A DNA stretch of 64,000 bases from Asterias amurensis (Eukaryota; Echinodermata; Asteroidea; Forcipulatida; Asteriidae). The notes under the pieces were generated by a model. That model did no database searches. It saw only the letters and a program-made list of their open reading frames with translations, and was not told the DNA's origin. The stretch spans positions 10,464,335 through 10,528,334 of the forward strand of contig NC_092669.1 of the NCBI RefSeq assembly GCF_032118995.1, written 5' to 3'. Below are positions 11,701 through 21,032 of the stretch, piece after piece (position 1 is the stretch's first letter; every line of letters begins with the position of its first letter). Position numbers and translations under genes: made by a program.

Positions 11701-14700
11701 AAGGGCCAAAGCCATAGGCGTGGTGTTATGAAGGGCCTGGAGCCAAAGCCATAGGTGGGTGTTGTGAAGGGCCTGGAATCAAAGCCATAGGCGTGGTGTC
11801 GTGAAGGGCCTTGAGCCAAAGCCATAGGCGTGGTGTTATGAAGGGCCTGGAGCCAAAGCCATAGGTGGGTGTTGTGAAGGGCCTGGAATCAAAGCCATAG
11901 GCGTGGTGTCGTGAAGGGCCTGGAGCCAAAGCCATAGGCGTGGTGTTATGAAGGGCCTGGAGCCAAAGCCATAGGTGGGTGTTGTGAAGGGCCTGGAATC
12001 AAAGCCATAGGCGTGGTGTCGTGCAGGGCCTGGAGTCAAAGCCATAGGTGTGGTGTCATGAAGGGCCTGGAGTCAAATAGGCATGGTGTCGTGAATGGCC
12101 TGGAGCCTTTCATTTGAACTGCGTCTTAGGCTTCTTCCAGCTGTGGCTCCATCACTCAACTTGAAGCTTATACCCAACAAGCGCTAAATTTACTCACAGC
12201 CACCCAGGTGAAGTTCAAGGATGTTCTTATGCTATATGTTTTGAGTAATCACTGAAAGTGTTTAAACATTATTGTGGATTTTGAAGTTTAGAAGTTTTCA
12301 TCGTTATTATTATTATTATTTAGATGATGTGATAACTATAGTGTTGTCTGGTTTATTGCAAGGCCTGGTGCCCATATGAAGGAGTGGCGTCACAGTGAAC
12401 TAGTGGAAGATATATTGGCATTGCATGTAACAACCATTCATAAGACTAGACTACTTGAAGTGTGTAGTAAACATGGGTAAGTCACTCTTACAATTCAATT
12501 CAATTCAATTCAGTTCAATTCAATTCAAAAAACTTTAATCATCCTTTGCAGGCAATTACAATAGCAGACCAGCTCCGTATAAAAATATTAAGAGAAATAT
12601 ACAATTATACAATAATTTAAAAATATAAAGATTACTTGACAAAATGACTAGGCAGATTATGTACAAATGGTTGAAACCACAGCAATTTAAAGAAGTGAAT
12701 ACTATTTAAAAAAAAACCCACACATTAAAGGTTGAACGTACACTATTAAGAACCACAAAACAAATAAGACATTAACAGGTTAACAGTGGCGAACCAGACC
12801 TCCAAATAGTTGACATCCCGCACACAAAAACAGTTGAAAACAAGTGCAAAACCATTCAGAAGTCTGGTTGCCACTGGAAGAGAACTTCCTTCTATTTGTT
12901 TTGCAAAGGGGGAGTTTAAAACGAGGTTCTGAAGGAAGGAATTGAAACAATTGTTTGAGTACATGACTATCACTGGTTGAAATCGATTGTGCTTTCCTAA
13001 GTACCTGTTGCTCACAGAACTGGGTAAGATCTCTCTGTGGCTCTCCGAATAATTTTAGACCCAAGTCTAACAATTCTTCTCAAACTGTTTTTGTTCCTTA
13101 CACTTAACTGATTATTTTACTGATTATTTTAACATCATAAATGTGATTTGAGGCATTGCATGGTGAGGTATCAATGCGTATATGGTTTGCAGAACACCAC
13201 GTGTACAGTATATCTACTTGATGGGTAAATTATGTTCTTGTGAGAACTTGTCTTGGTATATATTCTACTACCGCGGAGTAGATGATAATGACTAGAGCAG
13301 GCTAGTCAAATTGTTGAGATCAACTAAGAACTCACTCCGCGGCAGTGAAGTTAATAACGATAAGTCCCCTCGATCTACTAAGTGGAATTATAACACACCT
13401 CTTGCTTGTTCTGTATTCTGGTTGGCTGAAACACGGTCACGTGGGATGAACTAATATCTTCTAGTGATCGCGCGTGCGTGTTTTGCGGGAACTAGCACCC
13501 GAGCGGGCACTAGTCTTTGAAAATAGTGCCCGGTTACAGCGCCCTCTCTTGACTTGACAACTACAAAACTCCTTTTTCTGTTCTTATTTGACATTAAGAC
13601 CGAGCTGTGTTATAAAACACATATTGACTGGCATAATTCGGTAACTAGTGTACGTCTATTCCCACTCGGGCCTGTGAGTGGGTCGCTCTTCTGGTCACTC
13701 AAAGTACCTCGTGGGAATAGACGTATACTACATGTAGTTACCTCATTGCCAGTCAATATGTGTATAGTAGTAGCCCGAGGCGAATTTTTACCTTCTGCCC
13801 AGGTAGTAGTTATACAGCAAGTCTCCTAAATTTAGAAATTCTATTCCGCAGTAGAAAAGAAGTCTTCCGAATTCCAAAAGATTAACTCGCAGTATCAGAA
13901 TATAAAGCGAGACGGATTCTGCCATATAAGATCTACATGTATTTATTATTACTATTATATGTTGACAGATACTGGCATGGGGTTTTGAAACTCTGCATAG
14001 ATCTGAAGGAGAGGGGGCGTGCCCTCAAGACTGCTCTACAACTTACGGATATGGAATTGTTATCTAAAAAAGGTATCTACAACAAGCACAGACGTTGTGA
14101 AAGCTTCTCTTTGGTTAACAGTTTATCAATCAAGTTCACTCTGTACTTTCAGTATGTGGCGTGTCCTGGGCAAGTGGTCTAGAGTGCCAGACTCAAGCTC
14201 TGGGCTCAATTTTATAGAGCTGCTTAAGCACAAAATTTTGCTTAAGCAAAAAATTCATTGCTTAGTAAAATCAGATAACCGGCCAAGACTCCACTCAATT
14301 GTAAAGCTAAGTAAACAACAGCTTAATACTAGTGCTTAATGAAATGTGCCCCTGGTGTTTGTGATCAGCAGAGTGGGGGTTCTTAACCCCTTTATAGACC
14401 ATAGCGGCCACAAGGGTGTTGTACCAAAATGCCATAGCAGCCGCAAACTGCTGCAAGATTTGACATACTTACATTCACATTCACATAAAAAGGTCAAAGT
14501 AAAGGTCATGTCCGGAGATGAAATTTTCTAAATATGACAAATAGGTTTCTAATATTTACAGAGTGATATGATATATATCCTTGAAGAAGTTGTAAAAAAG
14601 GTTTATCTCTTTTAATAATGCAGGAATTCTATCAAGGACAACTGATGAGTGGTTACTTGTGCTGCATTCAATGAGCGTCTTGCAACCGGACTACACCGCC

Positions 14701-17700
14701 TTCCACTGTGTAGAATGCAACGCAAGGCTCCTGACTAAGCAGGGCCCTCATTGGTCAGCTTCCACAGCAAGCCCATCAGAGGAGGTTTATGATTGGTCAC
14801 TTGGAGACAGCTCATCAAAACCTGAGTGTGATTGGGCGGTGGGGGATCCCCAAGATGTAAACAAGGGTCAATCTGATTGGTTGCCAACAGTCACATGGGA
14901 GAGTATTAGCAGGCTATTGGTCAAGTGTGTTGGTGCAGGATTAGCCGTTAAGATGTTGCTTACTACTCGGTTGCCGTCAGGGGGGTTGCCTCAAGAGTTC
15001 TATAGAAACTGTATCTTGACCAGCATCTTGGAAAAACAAGAGAGGTAATTATTGCATTACGGCAAAGCTCCATTAAAGAAAGAGCTAGGCTTAGAAAAAC
15101 AACATCCATTTCATCTGACAACTAACACCTGTTATCTCAATGTGATTCCTTTACCAAACGATGGTTTGTCATAGGCAAACTCATTTCTACTTTTCCCCGT
15201 TTTCTCATGTGGATGATGAATTTTTTGAGGAGGCTGCGCCGCTTAATATTAAGTCAATTGTTATGGAAGCTGTTAGTTTTTGTTATGTAGAGGTGGCAGG
15301 AGGAGTTTTTGTTTCTCCTACTGCGAGTGTTTTTAACGCTAGCCACTATGTCAGCTTCAACCGCCCCTCATTTTGTTTGTCAGATGGCAAAGCGGAGGAA
15401 AAAGTTGGGAAGTCTCCTTTGTGGTAAGGGATTGTAATCGATTTGCATGTACTTGTGTTGGCAGTAGCGGTGACCATTGGTAGGCCAACAGTTTCAATAG
15501 CCAACTATCTTGCAGTCCATTTTTAAATCCTCTTGTTGTGTTTACCAGGGTCAAGTGTCTTGATATGCTGGAAGGACTGGATACGTATCTATGGTCTAAT
15601 CATAATAAGATGATAGCGCCCTCGTATAACCATCAGATTGACGAAGAATTCAACCTGAGGAATACGCATCAGGAATCTGACATTAAGGTAAGCTACAAAC
15701 TAAAACCGTATCCACATTGGACTTTTTCTTCTGCTGTCACATTGAAAGTTACGGTGACTTGTTTTGGTGTAATTCCACCTGGACTTATATTCTGTGGTAG
15801 TTATATAGCGTTTTACAGCGTTTTTTCAGATATTCTTTACAGCGCGCAGCTTTTCCCATTGGACTTTTTAGCCGCCCAGAGTGTTAAGTTACGGTTGCTG
15901 CGCATTATTTATTTGTATTTGTGTACTTTTATTAAATTTGTAAATATGCGTAGTGAGCTGGCGTGGTGTTTGTTCGCGACGTAGGGGGAGGACCGTGCAA
16001 TTTCAGGGGGTCTTTGTGTTGATTATTCTGCTCTACTTTTGAATTATCTATCCGGCCGCATGCAGTTTAAAGTAGCAGACGGTTTCGGGCGCTTTTCGGT
16101 GATCAACTCGTTTCTTTAATGTATTTCTGTCAGAAATTTTTTGCCTGTGTGTTTATACATTTGATATTTCATTCTTTTTTTTATATAAATATAATAGTTA
16201 TGTTTTTAATGACTGTTAGTAAACTGTACATTTCGGCTTTTAGCCGCTGTATTGCAGTGTTTTAATAAATAAACCATGAATAATTCTTATCTGTAAATTT
16301 GCTTTATTCTGCCTTTGGATTCTTTTTACATGCCCTCACTCTTTTATATTTGTATATTTCTGTAAATTTGTAATTTGTTATTTTTGTTGTTTATTGTTGT
16401 TTATTGTTGTTATGCCTGTACTTAAAAATAGTAAAATAAAGACTTGAAATGTTCACATATTCAGCCTGCTGGGTGTTTAAGGCGAAGTCAGACCAAAAAC
16501 AAAACGAAAGAAAACAGACAAACAAAATTAGTCCTTGAAAACCTGCGACATTAGATAAGTTTTGAGAAGAGATTTGAATTTTGTGGTACAGATTAAGAAG
16601 TAGAAAGTGATACAAGAGTGTATGTTTTTTATCATGACAATGAAAATTTTTAATCTTTAATCTTAATCTTATTGTCGTTTTAGTCAACAAACAATTTAAA
16701 GACTGTGGACACTATTGGTAATTGTCAAAGACCAGGCTTCTTATTTGGTGTATCCCAACATATGCATAAAATAACAAACCTGTAAAAACTTGAGCTCAAT
16801 TGGTCGCCGAAGTTGCGAGATAATAATAAAAGAAAAAACACCTTTGTTACACAAAGTTTTGTGCATTTAGATGGTTGATATCGAGACCTCAAATTCTAAA
16901 TCTGAAGTCTCTAAATCAAATTCGTGGAATATTACTTCTTTCTCTAAAACTATGGCACTTCAGAGGGAGCCGTTTCTCACAATGTGTTATACCATCAATC
17001 TCTTTCCATCACTCGTCACCAAGAAAGGTTTTATGCTAATAATTATTTTGAGTAATTACCAATAGTGTCCACTGCCTTTAAGTTGGGAAGATCAGCAGGA
17101 AGCACCCCGATGTCCCTGTCAACTACATCTGTATTATTATTATAATTATTTCAATTTGAATATTGCAGATTGCAGATGAGATGGCTAAGCGATATGAAGG
17201 ACCAGCGCAGTTTATTGAGGATCCAGATTGCCAGTGGGGTACTCATGTAGTTTTAAACAGGTAGCTATCTCGTTTAGTGTGCCTTTAGGACCAAGTTTTA
17301 TAGAGCTGCTTAAAATTGATAATTACTTAAAATAATTGTTAGCATAAAAACTTACTTTAAAGAGCAATGGAGAGCTATTGATAGTATAAAAGATTATGAG
17401 AAACGGCTCCCTCTGAAGTATCACTCATTGTAGTTTTTGAGAAAGTGGGAATTTCTCAATCAAATATTCAGAAGGCTCCAGGCCTGAAGCCTTTTTAGGC
17501 ATCTGAAAGCACACATATTATTTGGTAATAACAACATTTTGAAAATTTAGACTCGATTGGTCATCGAAGTTGCAAGATAACAATGAGAGAAAAAAACACC
17601 CTTGTTGCACAAATTTGTTCTCTTTCAGATGCCTTAATAAAGGCTTCAGGCCTAAATTCTTCTATTAGGTTCAAATATTTGAGTGAAAAATTACCTCTTC

Positions 17701-19289
17701 TCAAAACCAAGTCACTTCAGAGGGAGCCGTTTCTCACAATGTTTTATACTATCAACAGCTCTCTGTTCTCACCCTCTCTGTTGTTCGTCATTAAGAAGTT
17801 TTTATGCTATAAAACTATATTGAGTATGGAAAGGTTTGCGGTAACACCTTGTAATGACTATCTCTAATGAGTTGGGGTGGTTCTGAAAAGAACCGTTGGT
17901 TTAACTCGACGTTCGATCAGTATGCTCTGATCGTCTTCTAATTTCCAATGGTGTGTAGTGCCATTAACAGTGCTATACCCAGGTCAAAATTCCAGTTAAA
18001 CCTAGTTAACTGGGGTCAACTGATTCAACTGGAAAGTGACCAAACTCGTCCATTTTTCATATTAACCAACTGGTTTGGACTAAGTTTAACTGTGTTCAAC
18101 TAGGTTGAAATTATAAACCAGTTGGTTTCTGTCCATTTTTCATATTAAACCAAGTTTTAACTGTGTTTAACTAGTTTATCAACTGGTTTCAACTAGTTCC
18201 AGTTAAACCCAGTTTAACTAGGTTCAATTGGAATTTCGACCTGGGTAGTGCTCATACCTTTTATAAAAAGGCAAGGAAACCTATTGCCAGCTTCCTCTTG
18301 CAAGTGAGCGACTTGATTTTTATCCTCGATAACTATTTGTTGGCGACTTGTGAGAACATTGCAAAGTAGTAATGATTTTAATGAATAATGGAAAAAACTC
18401 TGATCTGTTTGTAGCGATTGCGAGGTGTGTGGCATAGCCCTATCGTCCCCAGTTTCTACACAAACCTCTGGTCTGATTGCATTTCCCTGTGGTAAGTATA
18501 AAACAATTAAATTTTCTCCGTTTGTAAAGTATTTTCCAGAGAGCTTGTTGTCCAGGACTTTGCATGTAAACATAAACAAAAAAATGCTGCTTACGCAGAT
18601 GACCGAAAGCGCAGCTGCCAAATATCAGGGCTCAAATTCATAATGCTGCTAAGCACAAAAATTTGCTTAGCATGAAATATTTTGCCTTGATAAAAACGGG
18701 ATTACCAACCAAATTTCCACGTGATTTTCAGGATACGCAAACAACAGCTGAATACCAGTAACAAGCAACACGTAACAAATGGAAATTGGGTTGGTAATCC
18801 TGTTTTTATCAAGGAAGAAATTTCATGCTAAGCAAATTTTCGTGCTTAGCACCTCTATGAAATTGGGCCCTGCTCAGACCAATCAAACCACAGATATAGA
18901 AAGCTTACGTCACTGCACGTTCATCCAATGAAATCAATGTATCCATTGAAATCACTGGGTCTGAAATCCAATCAGAGGGCTAGCCTCCGAACAGGTTTGC
19001 AATGCGTCATCGACCGCCATCTTTGATGTATTAACAAGGGAAAAGTGCACGCGCAGTGCGTACACGTCTTGTTAATACATCAAAGATGGCGGTCGACGAC
19101 GCGTATTGCAATCCATCTAACGGACTGCCAATCTGGGGTATCAAGAATAACTGTTTGAATGGGTTTTGTTCTTTCTTAGGTCATTCATTTCACCGTGTCT
19201 GTGTTACCGAAGAAGCATGTGTGCTATGTTATGAGCTCAACTGCTACCAATCTGTCATTGGCGGCCACAGGGTGGCAGCCACCATGTGA
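1718..19289 (+). CDS. HPS5: Hermansky-Pudlak syndrome 5 protein homolog (BLOC-2 subunit), C-terminal 1447 codons
   Basis: Subunit of BLOC-2 (HPS3/HPS5/HPS6), which directs endosomal cargo to lysosome-related organelles. Fifteen exons join with consistent phases: 1718-2750, 3905-4048, 5061-5376, 5511-5870, 6413-7449, 8622-8727, 9928-10095, 10632-10754, 12363-12476, 13969-14072, 14624-15044, 15549-15687, 17169-17260, 18415-18491, 19180-19289 (TGA 19287-19289); total 4344 nt. Recognised by colinear similarity to human HPS5 as I recall it: KLKDPSLAL...LERWLQEL against KLQDP...LQEWLSHLE, FVKSLFFLLDVERL against FLKKYFFLLNLKRA, the YWHGVLKLCIDLKERGRA segment, a TTDEWLLVLHSM segment, and LEGLDTYLWS against LEKCDRFLWS. 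Human HPS5 stops just after that last motif; here three further exons add a RING finger. The N-terminal WD/beta-propeller is upstream of the window, so the gene is partial. VPS41 and VPS8 were considered because of the RING, but the body matches HPS5. Confidence 0.92.
2132..2645 (+). repeat. HPS5: In-frame coding tandem repeat, 114-bp (38-aa) unit, in HPS5
   Basis: Five tandem units start near 2138, 2228, 2342, 2456 and 2570. The first spacing is 90 bp and the next three are 114 bp, so all stay in frame. Each unit has a P-x-QEQQPSDSQS-type core, then QGDSQMGTCP, then EESLPxPQ and GSDKE. Units differ by a few substitutions and share a conserved cysteine (GTCP). Both spacings are multiples of three, and the frame is open throughout, which argues for selection on the protein. 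Confidence 0.92.
2835..3204. mobile_element. TTAA hairpin element (main family), full length
   Basis: Ends AAGGCAGTGGACACTATTGG and, inverted, CCAATAGTGTCCAGTGTCTT. The interior carries the gagacctc...gaggtctcg mini-palindrome module. No coding capacity. In an HPS5 intron. Confidence 0.9.
3528..3845. mobile_element. TTAA hairpin element (main family), internally shortened
   Basis: Both inverted ends are present (ggcaatggacacttttggta / accaatagtgtccactgcc). It lacks part of the region around the Asn/Glu-like 'cattattatctcgcaac' segment. Only about 55 bp upstream of an HPS5 exon. Confidence 0.9.
4188..4275. repeat. Short hairpin
   Basis: Arms taatggcctgacgttt and aaacgtcaggccatta, with an inner extra copy of ggcctgacgttt. 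In an HPS5 intron; not seen elsewhere in the window. Confidence 0.75.
4352..4689. mobile_element. TTAA hairpin element, family C
   Basis: TTAA-flanked; ends AAGCCATTGGACACTTTCGG and CCGAAAGTGTATAATGGCTT. Other copies at 35091, 51202 and a chimaera at 38193. Confidence 0.85.
5844..6055 (+). repeat. Duplicated 3' end of HPS5 exon with its splice-donor surroundings
   Basis: The segment attagcagcagcaacgtgga and the following 'aacttttcaattctttcagac' occur at the end of exon 5511-5870 and again, diverged, at 5994-6055 inside the next intron. About 90 bp of 'cctaagttagg'-type repeat lies between. The second copy has lost the GT donor (aagtcaagaacatt instead of aagccaagtacgt), so it should not splice. 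Confidence 0.8.
6064..6190. mobile_element. Hairpin element, family F (actagtccta)
   Basis: Inverted ends cctggggtcgatttcac and gtgaaacccaccccagg, interior built from taggactagtc motifs. Other copies at 24020, 26402, 28046, 50133, 52588, 53705 and 57638. Confidence 0.8.
7898..8224. mobile_element. TTAA hairpin element (main family), right end missing
   Basis: Left end AAAGGCACTGGACACCTTTGG. The interior carries the aaccttcaggcctgaaatc module; breaks off after 'ctccattgctctttacca'. A stray right-end fragment sits at 8537-8570. Confidence 0.8.
9177..9480. mobile_element. Imperfect inverted-repeat element rich in 'ccctgg'
   Basis: Begins cttttcacactg and ends agtgtgaagaagg, with an internal gtgtgaaaaggct copy. 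Repeated ccccaggg/ccctggg strings give it extensive self-complementarity. In an HPS5 intron. Confidence 0.55.
9590..9895 (-). mobile_element. tRNA-derived SINE
   Basis: On the minus strand the head reads tggcatggttggcttgtgcg (A-box-like) and ggctcgattccc (B-box-like), followed by a non-tRNA body. It ends about 30 bp before an HPS5 exon (9928). Confidence 0.7.
10222..10523 (-). mobile_element. tRNA-derived SINE (family S1), near full length
   Basis: Minus-strand order: gtcgtggccgagcagttaag (A box), ctgatcagcagagtgtgggt, ggttcgaatcccc-type B box, then ttggtcccat-like body and 'ccttgtaaaccattacatg' tail. Same family at 29926, 39261, 53270 and 56235. Confidence 0.85.
10964..12108. repeat. 37-bp minisatellite, about 31 units, with higher-order repeats
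   Basis: Unit core aaagccataggcgtggtgtc followed by gtgaagggcctggagtc. The period is 37 bp in most of the array. Between about 11720 and 12030 three consecutive ~110-bp blocks, each three units in the order ggcgtggtgttatg / ggtgggtgttgtg / ggcgtggtgtcgtg, form a higher-order repeat. It fills most of the HPS5 intron 10755-12362. Its long minus-strand open frames come from a unit length not divisible by three in stop-free sequence. Confidence 0.95.
12492..13200 (-). mobile_element. Probable 3' region of a retrotransposon ending in a (caatt)n tract
   Basis: A caattcaattcaattcaatt run at 12492-12527 is followed by 'aactttaatcatcctttgc', the arrangement expected for the minus-strand 3' end of a non-LTR element. 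Minus-strand frames at 12746-13073 have no domain I recognise. Confidence 0.4.
13617..13764. repeat. Long hairpin
   Basis: Arms cacatattgactggcat and atgccagtcaatatgtg-type with a second paired block tacgtctattcccac / gtgggaatagacgta; loop of about 45 bp. In an HPS5 intron, flanked by 'ctaccgcggagtag' repeat material that recurs at 29090 and 30620. Confidence 0.8.
14166..14400 (+). mobile_element. SINE head split by a 'gagctgcttaagcac' element
   Basis: A SINE piece ending gactcaagctctgg is interrupted at about 14206 by gctcaattttatagagctgc...gaaatgtgccc and resumes with tggtgtttgtgatcagcaga. The inserted piece matches the element starting at 63903. Confidence 0.7.
15690..16480. other. Unclassified repeat-like stretch in HPS5 intron
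   Basis: Contains 'cacctggacttatattctgtgg...ttccattggactttt', shared with 41815-41920, and ends in AT-rich sequence with AATAAA-like runs. No exon supported. Confidence 0.4.
16698..17081. mobile_element. TTAA hairpin element (main family), full length
   Basis: Reverse orientation relative to the copy at 2835; ends aagactgtggacactattgg and ccaatagtgtccactgcctt. Carries the gacctcaaattctaaatctg module. Lies just before HPS5 exon 17169. Confidence 0.9.
17311..17830. mobile_element. Two TTAA element fragments in head-to-head arrangement
   Basis: 17318-17520 is the left half in one orientation and 17530-17825 a right half in the other, both with the aggcctgaagcc/ggcttcaggcct module. Outer ends are degraded. 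Confidence 0.7.
17978..18246. mobile_element. Inverted-repeat element built of 'aactggtt' units
   Basis: Ends tacccaggtcaaaattccag and ttggaatttcgacctgggta. The interior is many copies of aactggttt/agtttaactgtg in both orientations. In an HPS5 intron. Confidence 0.85.
18415..19289 (+). CDS. HPS5: HPS5 terminal exons encoding a RING-type zinc finger
   Basis: Two exons (18415-18491 and 19180-19289) encode the last 62 residues. The cysteine/histidine spacing is C-x2-C-x19-C-x-H-x2-H-x2-C-x5-C-x2-C, with the cores CEVC, PCGHSFHRVC and CVLC. That is a complete eight-ligand cross-brace set of the kind found at the C-terminus of VPS11, VPS18, VPS41 and VPS8. The intron splits the motif at the glycine of CGH; the phases match exactly (one base G plus GT). 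Human HPS5, as I know it, lacks this tail. Ligase activity cannot be inferred; the HOPS/CORVET RINGs are mainly structural. Confidence 0.88.
18627..18872. mobile_element. Hairpin element, gggcccaatttcatagag family
   Basis: Arms gctgctaagcacaaaaattt and aaattttcgtgcttagcac plus inner ccttgataaaaacgggatta / ggtaatcctgtttttatcaagg. Related ends at 14206, 44158 and 63903. Confidence 0.85.
18997..19112. repeat. Near-perfect palindrome with GC-rich centre in HPS5 last intron
   Basis: Left arm ttgcaatgcgtcatcgaccg + ccatctttgatgtattaaca pairs with the right arm ending gcggtcgacgacgcgtattgcaat. The loop is only about 25-30 bp. The minus arm contains ccgccatcttt (YY1-like). It ends 67 bp before the terminal HPS5 exon. 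Confidence 0.85.
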
Positions 19290-19299
19290 TGTACATGTA

Positions 19300-19700
19300 C
19301 CACTGTGATGTACATTGGTAGCCATAGAGTAACATCCAATGTAATCTCCAAGCCGTCATTGGCAGCCATAGAGTAACATCCAATGTAATCTTCAAGCCGT
19401 TATTGGCAGCCATAGAGTGACATCCAATGTAATATTGTACAATACTACAAGCCATTATTGGCAGCCATAGAGTAACATCCAATGTAATCTTCAAGCCGTT
19501 ATTGGCAGCCATAGAGTGACATCCAATGTGAACTCCAAGCCGTTATTGGTAGCCATAGAGCAACATCCAATGTAATATTGTACAATACTACAAGCCATTA
19601 TTGGCAGCCATAGAGTAACATCCAATGTAATATTGTACAAGACTCCAAGCCGCTATTAGCAGTCATAGAGTAACGTTACATCCAATGTAGTATTTGTTAG
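19300..19700. repeat. Tandem repeat (44/57-bp units) in HPS5 3' region
   Basis: Unit ttggcagccatagagtaaca + tccaatgtaatcttcaagccgt; alternating longer units carry an extra attgtacaatactac. About nine copies. The pattern starts within the terminal coding exon (gtcattggcggccacagggt at about 19252). Confidence 0.9.
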
Positions 19701-19774
19701 AAATTGTGAGGAGACTTTATCTTTAGGATTTCAAAGGTTGATATATATGAGATTATATTTGGTGAAATACGTCC

Positions 19775-19780
19775 AATAAA
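19775..19780 (+). terminator. Candidate HPS5 polyadenylation signal
   Basis: AATAAA about 485 nt past the HPS5 stop, just after the tandem-repeat part of the presumed 3' UTR and before a TTAA element. Plausible by position only. Confidence 0.35.
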
Positions 19781-19798
19781 ATTTTATATTGGGTATGT

Positions 19799-20370
19799 TA
19801 AAGACACTGGACACGTTTGGTTATTGTCAAAGACCAGTATTCTTACTTGGTGTATCACAACAAAGCATAATTATAACAAACCTGGAAAAATACTGGCTCA
19901 ATTTGTCCTCGATTATTGCAACAAGTGAGAAATTACCTCTTTCTCAAAAACTACTTTACTTCAGAGGGAGGCGTTTCTCACAATGTTTTATACTATCAAC
20001 AGCTCTCCATTGGTCGTTACCATGTCCGACCGGATTCAAGCACTGGTGTTTGATCAGCAGAGTGTGGGTTCGGATCCCGGTCGTGACACTTGCTACATAA
20101 AATTGGGGAGGTAGTGCTTTCTGCTCTACCGGCTAGGCTTCGAACTGAAGATACCCAAGCCTACATCCGTATGGACTGTGAAAGGGGGTAACCCTGTTTC
20201 AGCCCTAGGAGTAGGTGGCAATGGCCTCTGGAAAAAATAATTGTAGCCCACACCTTGAAGTGGCCTTCAGGCCTTGTGTGTCAAGCGACTTGCATAAAAA
20301 AAAAAAAAAAAAAAGTTCTGATGCTAATATATATTTTGATTCATTACCAAAAGTGTCCAGTGCCTTTGAC
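19799..20370. mobile_element. TTAA element interrupted by a SINE
   Basis: Left part 19799-20026 and right end 20318-20368 (aaaagtgtccagtgccttt) belong to one element; the SINE at 20027-20304 sits between. Confidence 0.8.
20027..20304 (+). mobile_element. tRNA-derived SINE (family S2) with poly(A) tail
   Basis: Head gatcagcagagtgtgggttc and ggatcccggtcgtgacact, body 'ccctaggagtaggtggcaat', 3' run of 19 A at 20286-20304. Reverse copies at 41500-41786 and 59631-59828. The long A run suggests a recent insertion. Confidence 0.88.
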
Positions 20371-20644
20371 TTATGGAGTAATTGCCAAGTAAGACCTGCC
20401 TAAGTATTTTGGTACAATGTGTATCTATCCATGAAAGATTATATTTTGTAAATTTGCTATCAACAATCATTACTACCTGTTGATACTCACCGAATATCAG
20501 TACTATCAAATTCTGGTAATATACTTTACACACATTTATATGTCTATTTTGCTTAAACATATATGAAAGTATACTCTAATTGGTGGAAAAACCAGTTTTT
20601 TACTGTGGAGATAAAGTTTTATTTTGGGGAAATACTTAGTTAAC

Positions 20645-21027
20645 TTAAAGGGTTGTGTACTTTTTGTAGGACAAAAACAAAATGTCCACAAATTTACATT
20701 AAACTTACACAGTTTGAAGATAATAGTGTTAGAAAGCTTCCCTGAAAAGATTACTTGTTGAGGTGCTGTAGTTTTTGAGAAATGAGTAAAACAATGTCAT
20801 AAAAATAATTTTTGTCTGAGTTATCATACATGTAAGATAAAAATTATTTTAGCATGTAAAAATGTATTTTCATGACATTATTTTACTCATTTCTCAAAAA
20901 CTACAGCGCCTCAGCAACTAATATTTTAAGGTACGCTTTCTACTATCATAATCTTTAAACAGTGTAGGTTTAATGTTAATCTGTGGACATTGTGTTTTGT
21001 GTTACAAAAAGTACCCAAATCCTTTAA
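20645..21027. mobile_element. TTAA hairpin element, family D
   Basis: TTAA at both ends; ends AAGGGTTGTGTACTTTTTGT and acaaaaagtacccaaatcctt. Inner arms cataaaaataatttttgtct / aaaatgtattttcatgacat. Almost wholly palindromic. Confidence 0.85.
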
Positions 21028-21032
21028 ATCAT

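Noticed and set aside
10882..12045. Long minus-strand open frames (up to 181 codons) with MALxPGPSRHHAYGF-type repeats
   Set aside because: They are translations of the 37-bp minisatellite; the frame shifts with every unit and no splice or start context exists.
10964..12108. CRISPR array (direct repeats)
   Set aside because: Units are contiguous with no unique spacers, in an intron of a eukaryotic gene.
15161..15427. Possible extra HPS5 exon (open frame in intron 15045-15548)
   Set aside because: Phases of 15044 and 15549 already join correctly and match human HPS5; the frame has no similarity.
16871..17065. Recurring 60-90 codon frames with [12 protein letters not shown] or [14 protein letters not shown] text (also 35726, 44962, 55629, 58069 and others)
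   Set aside because: All are translations of the main TTAA element in different copies; different frames are open in different copies, so no protein is conserved.
17169..19289. VPS41, VPS8 or VPS18 as identity of the RING-bearing gene
   Set aside because: Upstream exons match HPS5 segment by segment in order and phase; only the RING resembles those proteins.
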